The notes under the pieces are model-generated. The model searched no databases and was not told the origin of the DNA. It saw nothing but the letters and a program-made list of their open reading frames with translations. A stretch of DNA of 64,000 nt from Dokdonella sp. (GTDB taxonomy: Bacteria; Pseudomonadota; Gammaproteobacteria; Xanthomonadales; Rhodanobacteraceae), in the NCBI GenBank assembly GCA_024707225.1, contig JANQAE010000001.1, positions 1,364,001-1,428,000 of the forward strand, written 5' to 3'. Positions 27,454 to 35,696 of this stretch are shown piece by piece; position 1 is the first letter of the stretch, and every line of letters begins with the position of its first letter. The position numbers and the translations under genes are program-made.

Positions 27454-28764
27454 GTGCAACGCTTCTTCTACACGCTCACGATGTATCTGCTGACGCCGGT
27501 GATCCTGTACCGGCTGGCGGCGCGCGGCCTGCGCTATCCGTACTACTTCGAGCGCTGGCGCGAGCGGTTCGGCTTCTTTCCCGATCCAGGCATCCGCGAC
27601 AGCATCTGGATCCACGCCGTGTCGGTCGGCGAGGTCAATGCCGCGGTGCCGCTGATCGAGGCGCTGATGCGCCGCTACGCCGATACCCGGTTCGTGATCA
27701 CGACGGTCACGCCGACCGGCTCCGAACGCGTGCAGAACCTGTTCGGCGACCGCGTCTTCCACGTCTACCTGCCGTACGACCTGACCGCATCGATCGAGCG
27801 GTTCCTCGAACGCGTGCGGCCGCGCATCATCGTGATCATGGAGACCGAGATCTGGCCGAACCTGTTCATGACATGCAAGGACCACGGCATTCCGATCGTG
27901 ATCGCCAATGCACGCCTGTCGGCGCGCAGCCTGCGCGGCTACGGTCCGATCCGCGCCCTGGTACGCAGCGCGATCCGCCACGCACGCTTCATCGCCGCGC
28001 AGTCGGCCACCGATGCCGAGCGGCTGCGCCAGCTCGGCGCCTCGCCGCAGCGTCTGGCGGTGGTCGGCAATCTCAAGTTCGACATGACGGTGCCGGCCGG
28101 CGCACAGGAACAGGGCGCGGCGTTCCGCCGTCACTGGGGACCGGAGCGACCGGTGTGGATCGCGGCGAGCACGCACGAGGGCGAGGAGATGGCCGTGCTC
28201 GAGGCGCACACGATCGTACTGCGCCGCTTCCCTGACGCGCTGCTGCTGATCGCGCCGCGCCATCCGGAACGCTTCAAGCCGGTCGCGGCGGCCTGCCGCT
28301 CGCTCGGCTTCACGACCGCCACGCGCAGCGAGAACGGCCAAGCCGATCCCGGCTCTCAGTGTTTCGTCGTCGACACGATGGGCGAGCTGCTGCGCTGCTA
28401 TGCCGCGGCCGACGTCGCCTTCGTAGGCGGCAGCCTGGTGCCGATCGGCGGCCACAACCTGCTCGAGGCCGCCGCGCTGTCCAAGCCGGTGATCGTCGGC
28501 CCGCACACGTTCAATTTCGCCGAGGTCACCGAAGGCCTGATCGACGACGGCGCCGCGTTGCGCGTCGAGTCGGCCGACGCGCTGGGGCCAGCGATCGTGC
28601 GTCTGCTCGCGCACGAGGACGAGCGCCGTTCGATGGGCGCCGCCGCGCACGCGGCGATGGAGCGCGAGCGCGGCGCGGTCAAGCGGACGATGGCGATCAT
28701 CGAGACGATGCTCGCCGAACGGGAGCCCGCGCCCGGCCGGATCGAGCCGGACGCGGCACGCTGA
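27454..28764 (+). CDS. waaA: 3-deoxy-D-manno-octulosonic acid (Kdo) transferase
   Basis: A 436-residue GT30 glycosyltransferase (KdtA) that attaches Kdo to lipid IVA. It starts at a GTG (27454) and has an N-terminal membrane anchor (FFYTLTMYLLTPVILYRLAAR), WIHAVSVGEVNAAVPLIEAL, ITTVTPTGSERV, YLPYDLTASIERFL and METEIWPNLF. The C-domain carries STHEGEEMAVLEAH, APRHPERF, and FVGGSLVPIGGHNLLEAAAL. It stops one base before the convergent tolC stop. Confidence 0.95.
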   Translation: MQRFFYTLTMYLLTPVILYRLAARGLRYPYYFERWRERFGFFPDPGIRDSIWIHAVSVGEVNAAVPLIEALMRRYADTRFVITTVTPTGSERVQNLFGDRVFHVYLPYDLTASIERFLERVRPRIIVIMETEIWPNLFMTCKDHGIPIVIANARLSARSLRGYGPIRALVRSAIRHARFIAAQSATDAERLRQLGASPQRLAVVGNLKFDMTVPAGAQEQGAAFRRHWGPERPVWIAASTHEGEEMAVLEAHTIVLRRFPDALLLIAPRHPERFKPVAAACRSLGFTTATRSENGQADPGSQCFVVDTMGELLRCYAAADVAFVGGSLVPIGGHNLLEAAALSKPVIVGPHTFNFAEVTEGLIDDGAALRVESADALGPAIVRLLAHEDERRSMGAAAHAAMERERGAVKRTMAIIETMLAEREPAPGRIEPDAAR

Positions 28765-28765
28765 A

Positions 28766-30151
28766 TCACTCCAGCAGCGCGTTGACCGCCTCCAGGTCGG
28801 ACACGTCGATGATGCCGGCCGACTGCTTGAGCAGCAGGCCGTCCAGCACGAAACCGTGGCGCGCCTGGGAGTAGTTGCTCTGCGCGGACAGCAGCTGCTG
28901 CTGGCTGATCAGCACGTCGACGATCGTACGCGTGCCGACCTCGTAGCCGGCCTGGGTCGCGTCGAGCGAGCTCTGTGCCGAGATCACCGCCTGACGCGTC
29001 GCCTCGACCTGCGCGGCGCCGGCGATGACCGCCCGGTAGCCGTTGCGTGTATTGCGCTCGACCAGGCGGCGCTGCACTTCGAACTGGTCCTGCGCGTAGT
29101 CGCGGTTGTAGATCTGCTGGCGCACGCGCGACTGGGTCGCGCCACCGGCGAACAGCGGCACGTTGAGCGTGACGCCGACGGTGGTGTTCCACGACTCGCC
29201 GTTGGTGTGCAGATTGCTGCCGTCGGGCTGCATGCGGTCGGCCCAGGTCGGCGACTTCAGATAGCTGACCTGGCCGTTGAGCGTCGGCAGGTGGCCGGCG
29301 CGCGCGGTGTTGACGTTCGCATTGGCGACGTCGACCTGATACGCGAACGAGCTCAGCGTCGGATTTTCCTTGAGCGCGACGTCGACCCAGGCCTCCGGAT
29401 TCTCCGGATTGGGCCGATCGAGCGGCAGATTCTCGCGCAGCTTCTTGAGGTCGCCGGCCGGCTTGCCGGTCAGCTGGCGCAGCGCCTCGCGATTGTCGTC
29501 GAGCGTGTTCTGCGCGGCGATCACGTTGGACACCGCGGTGTCGTGCTGCGCCTTGGCGTCGTTGACGTCGGTGATCGCCGACAGGCCGACGTCGAAGCGC
29601 TGCTGCGCCTGTTCCATCTGGCGGTTCAGCGCCGCCTCGTTGGACTGCGCGAACTTCAGCGCGTCCTCGGCCGTCAGCACCGCGAAGTAGGCGTTGGCGA
29701 CGCGGATCAGCAGTTCCTGCTGCGCCGCTTCGAGCGTCGCGCTGCCGGCCTGCGCCTGCGCCTTGCTGGCCTTCAGCGCGGTCCAGCGGCTGAGATCGAG
29801 GATGCTCTGATCGAGCGTGCCGCCCCAGCTGCGCGAGAAGACCGTACCGGACGAGGACGTCTGCACGATGATCGGATTGCCGGCCGCGTCGTAGGCGAGC
29901 TCCGGACCGCGCGAGTTGGAATGCTGGCGGCGGTAGCCGTAGGTGCCGTTGAGCTGCGGCAGCAGGGCCGCACGCGCCTGGTCGACGTTCTCGTCGGTCG
30001 CCAGCTTGGTCGCTTCGGCGCCGGCCAGCTGCGGATCGGAACCACGCGCTTCGTGGTAGATCTGCACGAGATCGTCGGCATGCGCCAGCGGCGCGGCCGC
30101 GACCAGTGCGGCCATGAGGGAAAGCGTCAGGGGTCGGATACGCAGGGTCAT
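28766..30151 (-). CDS. tolC: TolC family outer-membrane efflux/secretion channel
   Basis: A 461-residue outer-membrane factor with a signal peptide (LSLMAALVAAAPLAHA). Two TolC repeats are visible: AEATKLATDENVDQARAALLPQLNGTYGY in the first half (given approximately) and an equivalent SLDATQAGYEVGTRTIVDVL in the second. GLSAITDVNDAKAQHDTAVSNV and QFEVQRRLVERNTRNGYRAV are typical helical-barrel segments. It lies 45 bases downstream of the pcm-like gene on the same strand, an arrangement known in xanthomonads. No inner-membrane pump is adjacent, so it probably serves several systems. Confidence 0.92.
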   Translation of the reverse strand: MTLRIRPLTLSLMAALVAAAPLAHADDLVQIYHEARGSDPQLAGAEATKLATDENVDQARAALLPQLNGTYGYRRQHSNSRGPELAYDAAGNPIIVQTSSSGTVFSRSWGGTLDQSILDLSRWTALKASKAQAQAGSATLEAAQQELLIRVANAYFAVLTAEDALKFAQSNEAALNRQMEQAQQRFDVGLSAITDVNDAKAQHDTAVSNVIAAQNTLDDNREALRQLTGKPAGDLKKLRENLPLDRPNPENPEAWVDVALKENPTLSSFAYQVDVANANVNTARAGHLPTLNGQVSYLKSPTWADRMQPDGSNLHTNGESWNTTVGVTLNVPLFAGGATQSRVRQQIYNRDYAQDQFEVQRRLVERNTRNGYRAVIAGAAQVEATRQAVISAQSSLDATQAGYEVGTRTIVDVLISQQQLLSAQSNYSQARHGFVLDGLLLKQSAGIIDVSDLEAVNALLE

Positions 30152-30196
30152 CGGTGGGTCTTCCTGGGGGAATCGTGTCGCGCGCCGCGCGCCGCT

Positions 30197-30856
30197 TCAG
30201 AGCGTGAAGCGGCGCGGCGGTGCCGCGTGGGTGAGATACGGAACATCCGTTTCGAACAGGCTTTCCTCGTGCCAGCGATCGGCGTCGAGGCGGGTCAGCA
30301 GCACCGCCTGCATCGCCGGCGATTCGCCGACGATCGCGAACAGGCGGCCGCCCGGCTTGACCCAGGCGCGGAACCGGTCCGGAATCGTGTAGACCGCGCC
30401 GGTCACGACGACGGCGTCGAAGCTGCCGTCCGGTTCGTAGCCGCGCATCGCGTCGGCGACCGCGAGCCTGACGTTGCGCACGCCGGCCGCATCGAGCCGC
30501 GCAGCGGCGGCATCGGAGAGGTCCGCGTGCTGTTCGACGCTGACGACCTGTCCGGCGAGCGCGGCGAGGCATGCCGTCAAGAAGCCCGACCCGGTGCCGA
30601 TCTCGAGCACGTGCTCGTTCGACTGCGGCTCGACCGCCTGCAGTACGCGGCCCTCCACCACCGGCTTCATCATGACTTCGTCGTGGCCGATCGGAAGGCT
30701 CAGATCGGCGAACGCCATCGCCCGGTAGCGCAGCGGCACGAAGTCCTCGCGGCGCACGCGACCGAGCACGTCCAGTACGCGCAGGTCCAGCACGTCCCAG
30801 GTTCTGACCTGGTTCTCGACCATGTTGGTCCGGGCAAGCTCGATGTCGGCGCTCAT
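30197..30856 (-). CDS. Protein-L-isoaspartate O-methyltransferase family protein
   Basis: A 219-residue SAM methyltransferase. MSADIELARTNMVENQVRTW (ATG 30856), LPIGHDEVMMKPVVEGRVLQ and the SAM loop HVLEIGTGSGFLTACLAAL fit the PCMT fold. The usual substrate-loop Ser/Thr element (…QTIS…P) is altered to IGHDEVMMKP, as in the pcm-like proteins that sit beside tolC, so repair activity is not certain. Upstream in-frame sequence to 31057 looks non-coding. It forms an operon with tolC. Confidence 0.82.
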   Translation of the reverse strand: MSADIELARTNMVENQVRTWDVLDLRVLDVLGRVRREDFVPLRYRAMAFADLSLPIGHDEVMMKPVVEGRVLQAVEPQSNEHVLEIGTGSGFLTACLAALAGQVVSVEQHADLSDAAAARLDAAGVRNVRLAVADAMRGYEPDGSFDAVVVTGAVYTIPDRFRAWVKPGGRLFAIVGESPAMQAVLLTRLDADRWHEESLFETDVPYLTHAAPPRRFTL

Positions 30857-31147
30857 TGCGTGGATTCCATCTGAAGGATTTCGGGACGCCGTTCGATCGC
30901 ACCGGACCGCGTCGCCGCGGTGCGCTCGCGCACCGCTCGACGACCGGCCCGGACCCTCGTCCGGCAACGACCCGAAAGCATAGCAGGCAGTGCCAAAGCA
31001 AACCTCGTGCCGAACCATCGCTTCGCGCATCGAACCGCTCGAAGTGCCGGAAGTCACCGTGCCGCGAAGCGCTGTCGCGAATCGATCGGAAACCCGATCA
31101 GACGCGTGCGGCGGCGTCAGCGGCAGATGAGCGCGCCGACGCCGATA

Positions 31148-31696
31148 TCAAGCCACGTCGGCCGTGGCATAGCCGTCCGCAGGAGCGGCCAGTTCCGCGC
31201 GCACCAGCGGCAACTGGCGACGGATCTGTGCCGCCAGCGCGAGATCGATGCGGGTCAGCGCAGCCAGCACGCGACCACCGAAGCGGCCGTCCTGGATCGT
31301 CGCCACCTGCAGCGCCCACCAGCGTGCGAGCGTGCGCCGACCGTCCGCGGACAGTGCGGACACTATCCGGCGCAGCACGCGCGCGTCCGCGGCGACGGGC
31401 GCCATTCCGGCGCGAACGCCATCGATCAGCTGTGCGGCCGCGCGCTGCGCATACGGCAGCGCCCACTCCGGCCGGCGGCGGACGTCGGGAGCCGATACCT
31501 GCACGACCGGCGCATGGCGCGATGCCGACGGCAGCCGGCGCTGGCGCAGATGCGCGCCGCTCTGCGACGGCGGCCGGACCGGAGCGGCATGGACGGCCAT
31601 CGCCAGCGAGGCCCAATCCGGTTCCGACGCGTCGGGCGCCGTCGCCCGGAACGCGTCGCTGTCGTAGTCGTTGCGCATGGAGCCGATCGTCCTCAT
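31148..31696 (-). CDS. Hypothetical protein (182 aa), not recognised
   Basis: I do not recognise this protein. From ATG 31696 it has GGAGG ten bases upstream, which decides the start over the ORF opening at 31786. It has no signal peptide or membrane segment. The C-terminal two-thirds is Ala/Arg/Leu-rich and helical (for example YAQRAAAQLIDGVRAGMAPV and LARWWALQVATIQDGRFGGR, ending LVRAELAAPADGYATADVA). It lies between pcm and the divergent TetR gene. Its 5' leader holds a strong hairpin. Confidence 0.6.
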   Translation of the reverse strand: MRTIGSMRNDYDSDAFRATAPDASEPDWASLAMAVHAAPVRPPSQSGAHLRQRRLPSASRHAPVVQVSAPDVRRRPEWALPYAQRAAAQLIDGVRAGMAPVAADARVLRRIVSALSADGRRTLARWWALQVATIQDGRFGGRVLAALTRIDLALAAQIRRQLPLVRAELAAPADGYATADVA

Positions 31697-31714
31697 ATAA
31701 GGAATCCCTCCGCC

Positions 31715-31749
31715 GCGCTGCCCAGGGCGGGAGGGAGGGAGGGCAGCGC
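31715..31749. repeat. 9-bp inverted repeat enclosing a five-run G-tract (G-quadruplex motif)
   Basis: GCGCTGCCC (31715-31723) and GGGCAGCGC (31741-31749) pair perfectly. On the plus strand the enclosed bases plus the right-arm start read GGG-C-GGG-A-GGG-A-GGG-A-GGG (31725-31743), five G-triplets with one-base loops. It lies 20-50 bases upstream of the hypothetical gene's start, on its template strand, and also within the divergent region before the TetR gene. Confidence 0.7.
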
Positions 31750-31864
31750 GGGGAGAGATGGGAAACGACGGATCGAACCTTCGCATCGTCCGCCGGCGCG
31801 ACAGATGCGGTCTGGACCGCTACCATCTCCGCGGCCTGCGCCGACCCGCCATTATCGTTCATAA

Positions 31865-31879
31865 ACTAAACGGTATAGT
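31865..31879. promoter_or_regulatory. Candidate TetR-type operator
   Basis: ACTAAAC-G-GTATAGT is an imperfect 15-bp palindrome (six of seven half-site pairs) in the only AT-rich patch of this region. It lies 36 bases upstream of the TetR gene and includes TATAGT, a reasonable -10 box. Autoregulation by the TetR protein is the natural inference. Confidence 0.5.
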
Positions 31880-31914
31880 AAAGTAACATCACGCGTCCGT
31901 CCAGTATCCGAGCA

Positions 31915-32577
31915 ATGAACACAGCCATCGCCAAACCCTGCGGTCCCGGCCGCCCCAAGGACCTCGAGAAGCGCGCGGCGATCCTCGCCGCTGCCAAGCA
32001 GCTGTTCCCGCAGCACGGCTTCGAGGGCACCAGCATGGATGCCATCGCATCGGCCGCCGGCGTGTCCAAGCTGACCGTCTACAGCCACTTCAGCGACAAG
32101 GAAACGCTCTACGTCGAAGCGATCCGCGCGCGCTGCAACGAGCAGCTGCCGGAAGAACTGTTCGAGGTCGCCGCGCGCGGCCCGCTGCGTCAGCAGCTCG
32201 AGTCGATCGCGCGCGCATTCTTCGCGCTGATCACGACCGACGAGGCGATGTCGCTGCACCGCCTGCTGACCAGCGGTGCCGGTGCGTCCTCCAAGCTCGC
32301 GCAGATGTTCTGGGAACAGGGCCCCAAGCTGATCCATGCGGCGTTCGAGAAGTTCCTGCAGGCGCGTATCGCGGCCGGCGAACTGGAGATCGACGACGTC
32401 CAGCGCGCCTCGTCGCAGTTCTTCGCGCTGCTCAAGGGCGAGCTGCACGCGCGCATGCTGTGCGGCTGCTGCGATCCGATACGCCAGGAAGAGATCGACG
32501 CGCACATCCACGCCACCGTGGACTTCTTCCTGCGTGCCTGCCAGCCGCGCTCGGTCGAGGTGCGTCCGGCCGCCTGA
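31915..32577 (+). CDS. TetR/AcrR family transcriptional regulator (AefR-like C-domain)
   Basis: A 220-residue repressor. After a basic start (GPGRPKDLEKRAAILAAAKQ) comes the TetR helix-turn-helix GTSMDAIASAAGVSKLTVYSHFSDKETLY (about residues 39-67, in two parts). The C-domain (ALITTDEAMSLHRLLTSGAG, FEKFLQARIAAGELEIDD, CDPIRQEEIDAHIHATVDFFL) resembles the AefR/TetR_C_7 type found with efflux pumps and stress genes. No obvious regulated operon lies beside it except the divergent unknown gene. Confidence 0.88.
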   Translation: MNTAIAKPCGPGRPKDLEKRAAILAAAKQLFPQHGFEGTSMDAIASAAGVSKLTVYSHFSDKETLYVEAIRARCNEQLPEELFEVAARGPLRQQLESIARAFFALITTDEAMSLHRLLTSGAGASSKLAQMFWEQGPKLIHAAFEKFLQARIAAGELEIDDVQRASSQFFALLKGELHARMLCGCCDPIRQEEIDAHIHATVDFFLRACQPRSVEVRPAA

Positions 32578-32683
32578 GCCGGCCCGGACGTCGCGCACCG
32601 CCGCGCTCCCAGCTGCGGCCAGACACGTCCAGACCCCCTGCTCCGTCTTTTTAGCCGAGGCCGGTCGAGACGCGGGCCGCTTG

Positions 32684-33028
32684 TCAGGCGTGCGCGTCGA
32701 GCCAGGCCGCCAGCGCGGCCGCATCCTCGGCGAGGATGTCGATGATCCGGAAGCCGGCCCAGTAGTGGCCCGGCATGTCGGCGCGATCGGTCCACTGCTC
32801 GTGCACGCCGACCTCGATCGTCCGCGTACCGCCGCCGGGCAGCGGCAGCGGGAATGCGAACTGGTACAGGGCGTCGTTGACGACCGGCTGGTCGACCAGC
32901 AGCATCATGCCGTCGGTCGACAGGTCGACGACCCGGCCGACCGGCCGCCCGCTGATCGAGTCGGTGACCTCGATCACCGACTCGGCACGCCGGCGCGGCG
33001 AACGGCGTTTTTCGTGATGCGCATTCAT
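32684..33028 (-). CDS. PilZ domain protein
   Basis: A 114-residue single-domain protein. It begins MNAHHEKRRSPRRRAESVIEV, giving the RxxxR c-di-GMP-binding motif, followed by VGRVVDLSTDGMMLLVD, the D/N-x-S-x-x-G motif. The remaining strands (TIEVGVHEQWTDRADMPGHYWAGFRIIDI) complete a PilZ barrel. ATG 33028 is chosen because it directly precedes the basic motif. It is 12 bases downstream of the DUF1631 gene on the same strand, so the two are probably expressed together. Confidence 0.8.
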   Translation of the reverse strand: MNAHHEKRRSPRRRAESVIEVTDSISGRPVGRVVDLSTDGMMLLVDQPVVNDALYQFAFPLPLPGGGTRTIEVGVHEQWTDRADMPGHYWAGFRIIDILAEDAAALAAWLDAHA

Positions 33029-33039
33029 CGGCGCGCTCC

Positions 33040-35441
33040 TCAGTTGGGCGCCAGCTGGGCGGCGTCCGCGCTGGGCGCGATGCGCCGCAGCGTCGACAGG
33101 ATCGTGTCCCAGGCGCGATCGACGAACGTGCGCCGCTCGCCCGGCACAGGCCACATCTGCCTGCGTGCCATGTCGCGCGCGACCTGCTCCAGCGTCGAGT
33201 CGTGCGTGCGCAGGCCGCGCTGGTTGACGAACAGGCAGCGGCCGGTCAGCGTCGAGAACCAGGCGAGCTTGCGCCTGACCGTATCGCCCTGCTGATTCGT
33301 GCGGAACTCGAACCAGGTGCCGAACGGCAGCCCCTTGATCTGCTCGAGCATCTGCTGTTCGTCCGTGCTGAGCGGCAGCGGCACGGCGCGCTCGGGCGTC
33401 GCCGCAGCCGACGCTGCCACGGCAGGGGCATCCTCGGGCGTGCGGCCCCAGGCTCCGAGCTTGTCGGTGATGTCCGACAACGCCGCCGCCGCGTCGTCCC
33501 CGCCGCTCGGCGCGGGATCGAACAGCGCGCGCGTGAGCTTGTGCACGTCCTCGCCGTGCATGCCGACCTGGCCCAGACCGTCCTCGACCTCGCGCCGCAG
33601 GGCCTGGTCGACCGGACGATCGTCACCGGACGAGCGGCGCAGCAGCTGATCGGCGACCGCCAGGCGGCGGTGGTAGGCCGCGCTGTCCTCGCCCTGGCGC
33701 AGCAGCGTCAGGGCGAGGACCGGTGCCCAGGTCCGCTCGAGCATGTCGCGCAACGGCGCCGGCGGATCGGCGCGCTCGATCATCCGGGTCAGCGTCGTGC
33801 GCGACCGGCGGCGCGCGAGCTCGAGCCGCTCGCGCCCCTTGGCAGCCTCGATCTGGCGCCGCTCGGCGATCTCGGCGCGGCGCGTCAGCACGCCGACGTG
33901 GCCGGACAGCCCCTTGTGCAGCTCCTCCAGCGCGTCGAGATCGGCCGCGTCGCCGTGCGCGACCTGCTTGACGATCTGGCGCAGCCGCAGCAGCAGATCC
34001 GTATCCGGATCGGCGTCGTCGATCCAGCGCTCGCCGGCCTCGATGACGGTATTGAGCAGCTTGCGCGCCGGATGGTCGGCACGCGTGAAGAAAGCCGGAT
34101 CGGCCAGCGCCACGCGCATCAGCGGCAGCTGCAGCTGCGAGAGCAGGCCTTGCGCGGCCGTGCCGAGGCCGGCGCTGCGCGTCAGTTGACCGAACAGCAT
34201 GCCGACCAGATCGATCGTGTCGCCGTCCTCGCGGCTCAGCGCGAGCGCGCCGTCGGCGCCGCCCATCTGGCGCAGCTGGGCGACCAGGTCGCGCTTCAGA
34301 TGCGTGACGCCGCGCGTGGCCAGCGCCGCGTCGCCACCGACCTGGCGGCCGATACGCGCCTGCAGCTGCATCAAGGCCTCCTGCACGGTGTGGCCGTCGG
34401 CGACGCCGTCCGCGCCCGCGCGCTGCGCCGGCTGCGGCCGCTCGCCCTTGAGCAGGCCGCACAGATGCGTATACAGCCGCAGCGAATCGGTCGCCGCGCC
34501 GGCGTCGCCAGCCATCGGCGGCTGCGGCGCAATCGCGGCCGCCGCGGCCGGCTGCGCGGTCGCGGCCGGGCTGCCCGCGCCGGGGCCCGGTGCCGCAGCC
34601 GCTGCCACCGGTGCCGGCGCGGCCTCCGGCTCGGTCGCGGGCTTCGCCGCCGCGGCCGTGCCGGACGAACCGGCAGCCGCCGCATCGCCGCCGAGCCGCG
34701 CCGCGACCCGCTTCGGCCGCAGGCCCGGCAGGATGCGCTGCTCGACGAAACCGTCGTTGACGTCGGCGTAATACGTGCCGGCCAGCGCCATCGCGACACG
34801 ATCGAACAATCGGTAGATCGTGACGCGGTGGTCGTTGCGCAGGCCGAGCGGCTCGATCGCGGCGCGCAGGGCCTCGCCGAGCCGTACCGGACCGATCGGC
34901 AGCGCGGCCGGCGTCAGGATCGGCTGCGCGACCAGCACCGCGAAGCGATGGCCGAGCAGGAACAGCGCTTCGGCATGGCGAACCTCGCCGCGCGTGGCGA
35001 TGCCCTGCAGCGCGAGCTCCTCTTCGAGCGAGCCCTGATCGACCAGACTGAGCTCGCCGACCGGCGGCGGCGTGCCGGCAGCCGTCGCGGCGATCTCCGC
35101 GCGCGCGGCGGCTCGGCCGCACCGAGCGCGGCCAGACCCGACTCGATCTCGTCGACGAAACGGGCGATCAGCGCCGCCTGCTCGCGGCGCAGCAGGCCGA
35201 GCGTATCGACGATCGCGTTGCGTTCCTCGTTGCTGCGTGCCGCTTCGCCGTTCTGCAGCGCCTGACCGAGCGCGTCGAACGTCGCCTTGAGGCCATCACC
35301 CATATGCGAGGCGGTCGCGGCGAGCACGCGCTCCAGCGCGATCTGCGCGCGTCGCGGAAGCGACCGGCGATCGGCCAGTTTCGACGACGGCGGCGCCCCT
35401 GCCTGCCCGCGCGTCGGAGTTCCCTGCGGCGAATGCCTCAT
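33040..35441 (-). CDS. DUF1631 family protein (frameshifted)
   Basis: A protein of about 800 residues in two frames. The N-terminal part starts at ATG 35441 (MRHSPQGTPTRGQAGAPPSS) and contains LERVLAATASHMGDGLKATFDALG and LLRREQAALIARFVDEIESGLAAL. Near 35106-35122, in a CG-repeat tract, the frame changes, and the rest continues with AEIAATAAGTPPPVGELSLVD and VRHAEALFLLGHRFAVLVAQ. Typical DUF1631 segments follow: LRNDHRVTIYRLFDRVAMALAG, LLNTVIEAGERWIDDADPD, and a C-terminal PilZ-like barrel FGTWFEFRTNQQGDTVRRKL / SWFSTLTGRCLFVNQRG-type sequence. An Ala/Pro-rich low-complexity linker sits near the middle. The function is unknown; the adjacent PilZ gene hints at c-di-GMP signalling. Confidence 0.75.
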
Positions 35442-35504
35442 GTCACGTCCATGCCCCCAGCACGACGTCGAGAAGCGCGATCCTGCCCGTTTCCCGATCG
35501 AACG

Positions 35505-35524
35505 GCACGAGCCCAGGCTCGTGC
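35505..35524. repeat. 9-bp inverted repeat upstream of the DUF1631 gene
   Basis: GCACGAGCC, a CA spacer, then GGCTCGTGC form a 20-base near-perfect palindrome centred about 75 bases upstream of the DUF1631 start. The 2-base centre suits a dimeric regulator site better than an RNA hairpin. No cognate regulator is apparent. Confidence 0.4.
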
Positions 35525-35654
35525 ACCCAACGCGCGCTCCGATCGCTCGCACGATCGGCGCCTGAACGATCCACTCCCTGGACCGCGCCCGCCGGCCGCC
35601 CGCACGATCACGCCGGACGGCTCATGCAGGGCATTCTGGCATGCGCGTTCGGGT

Positions 35655-35686
35655 CCGCGAAAGCCGCACCGCGGCGGCTTTCGCGG
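35655..35686 (-). terminator. Strong hairpin after btuB, probable terminator
   Basis: A perfect 12-bp inverted repeat (CCGCGAAAGCCG / CGGCTTTCGCGG) with an 8-base loop lies about 10 bases past the btuB stop codon. It has no T-run, so it could act as a rho-independent terminator only weakly, or protect the 3' end. Confidence 0.6.
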
Positions 35687-35696
35687 AGGCGCGCCC

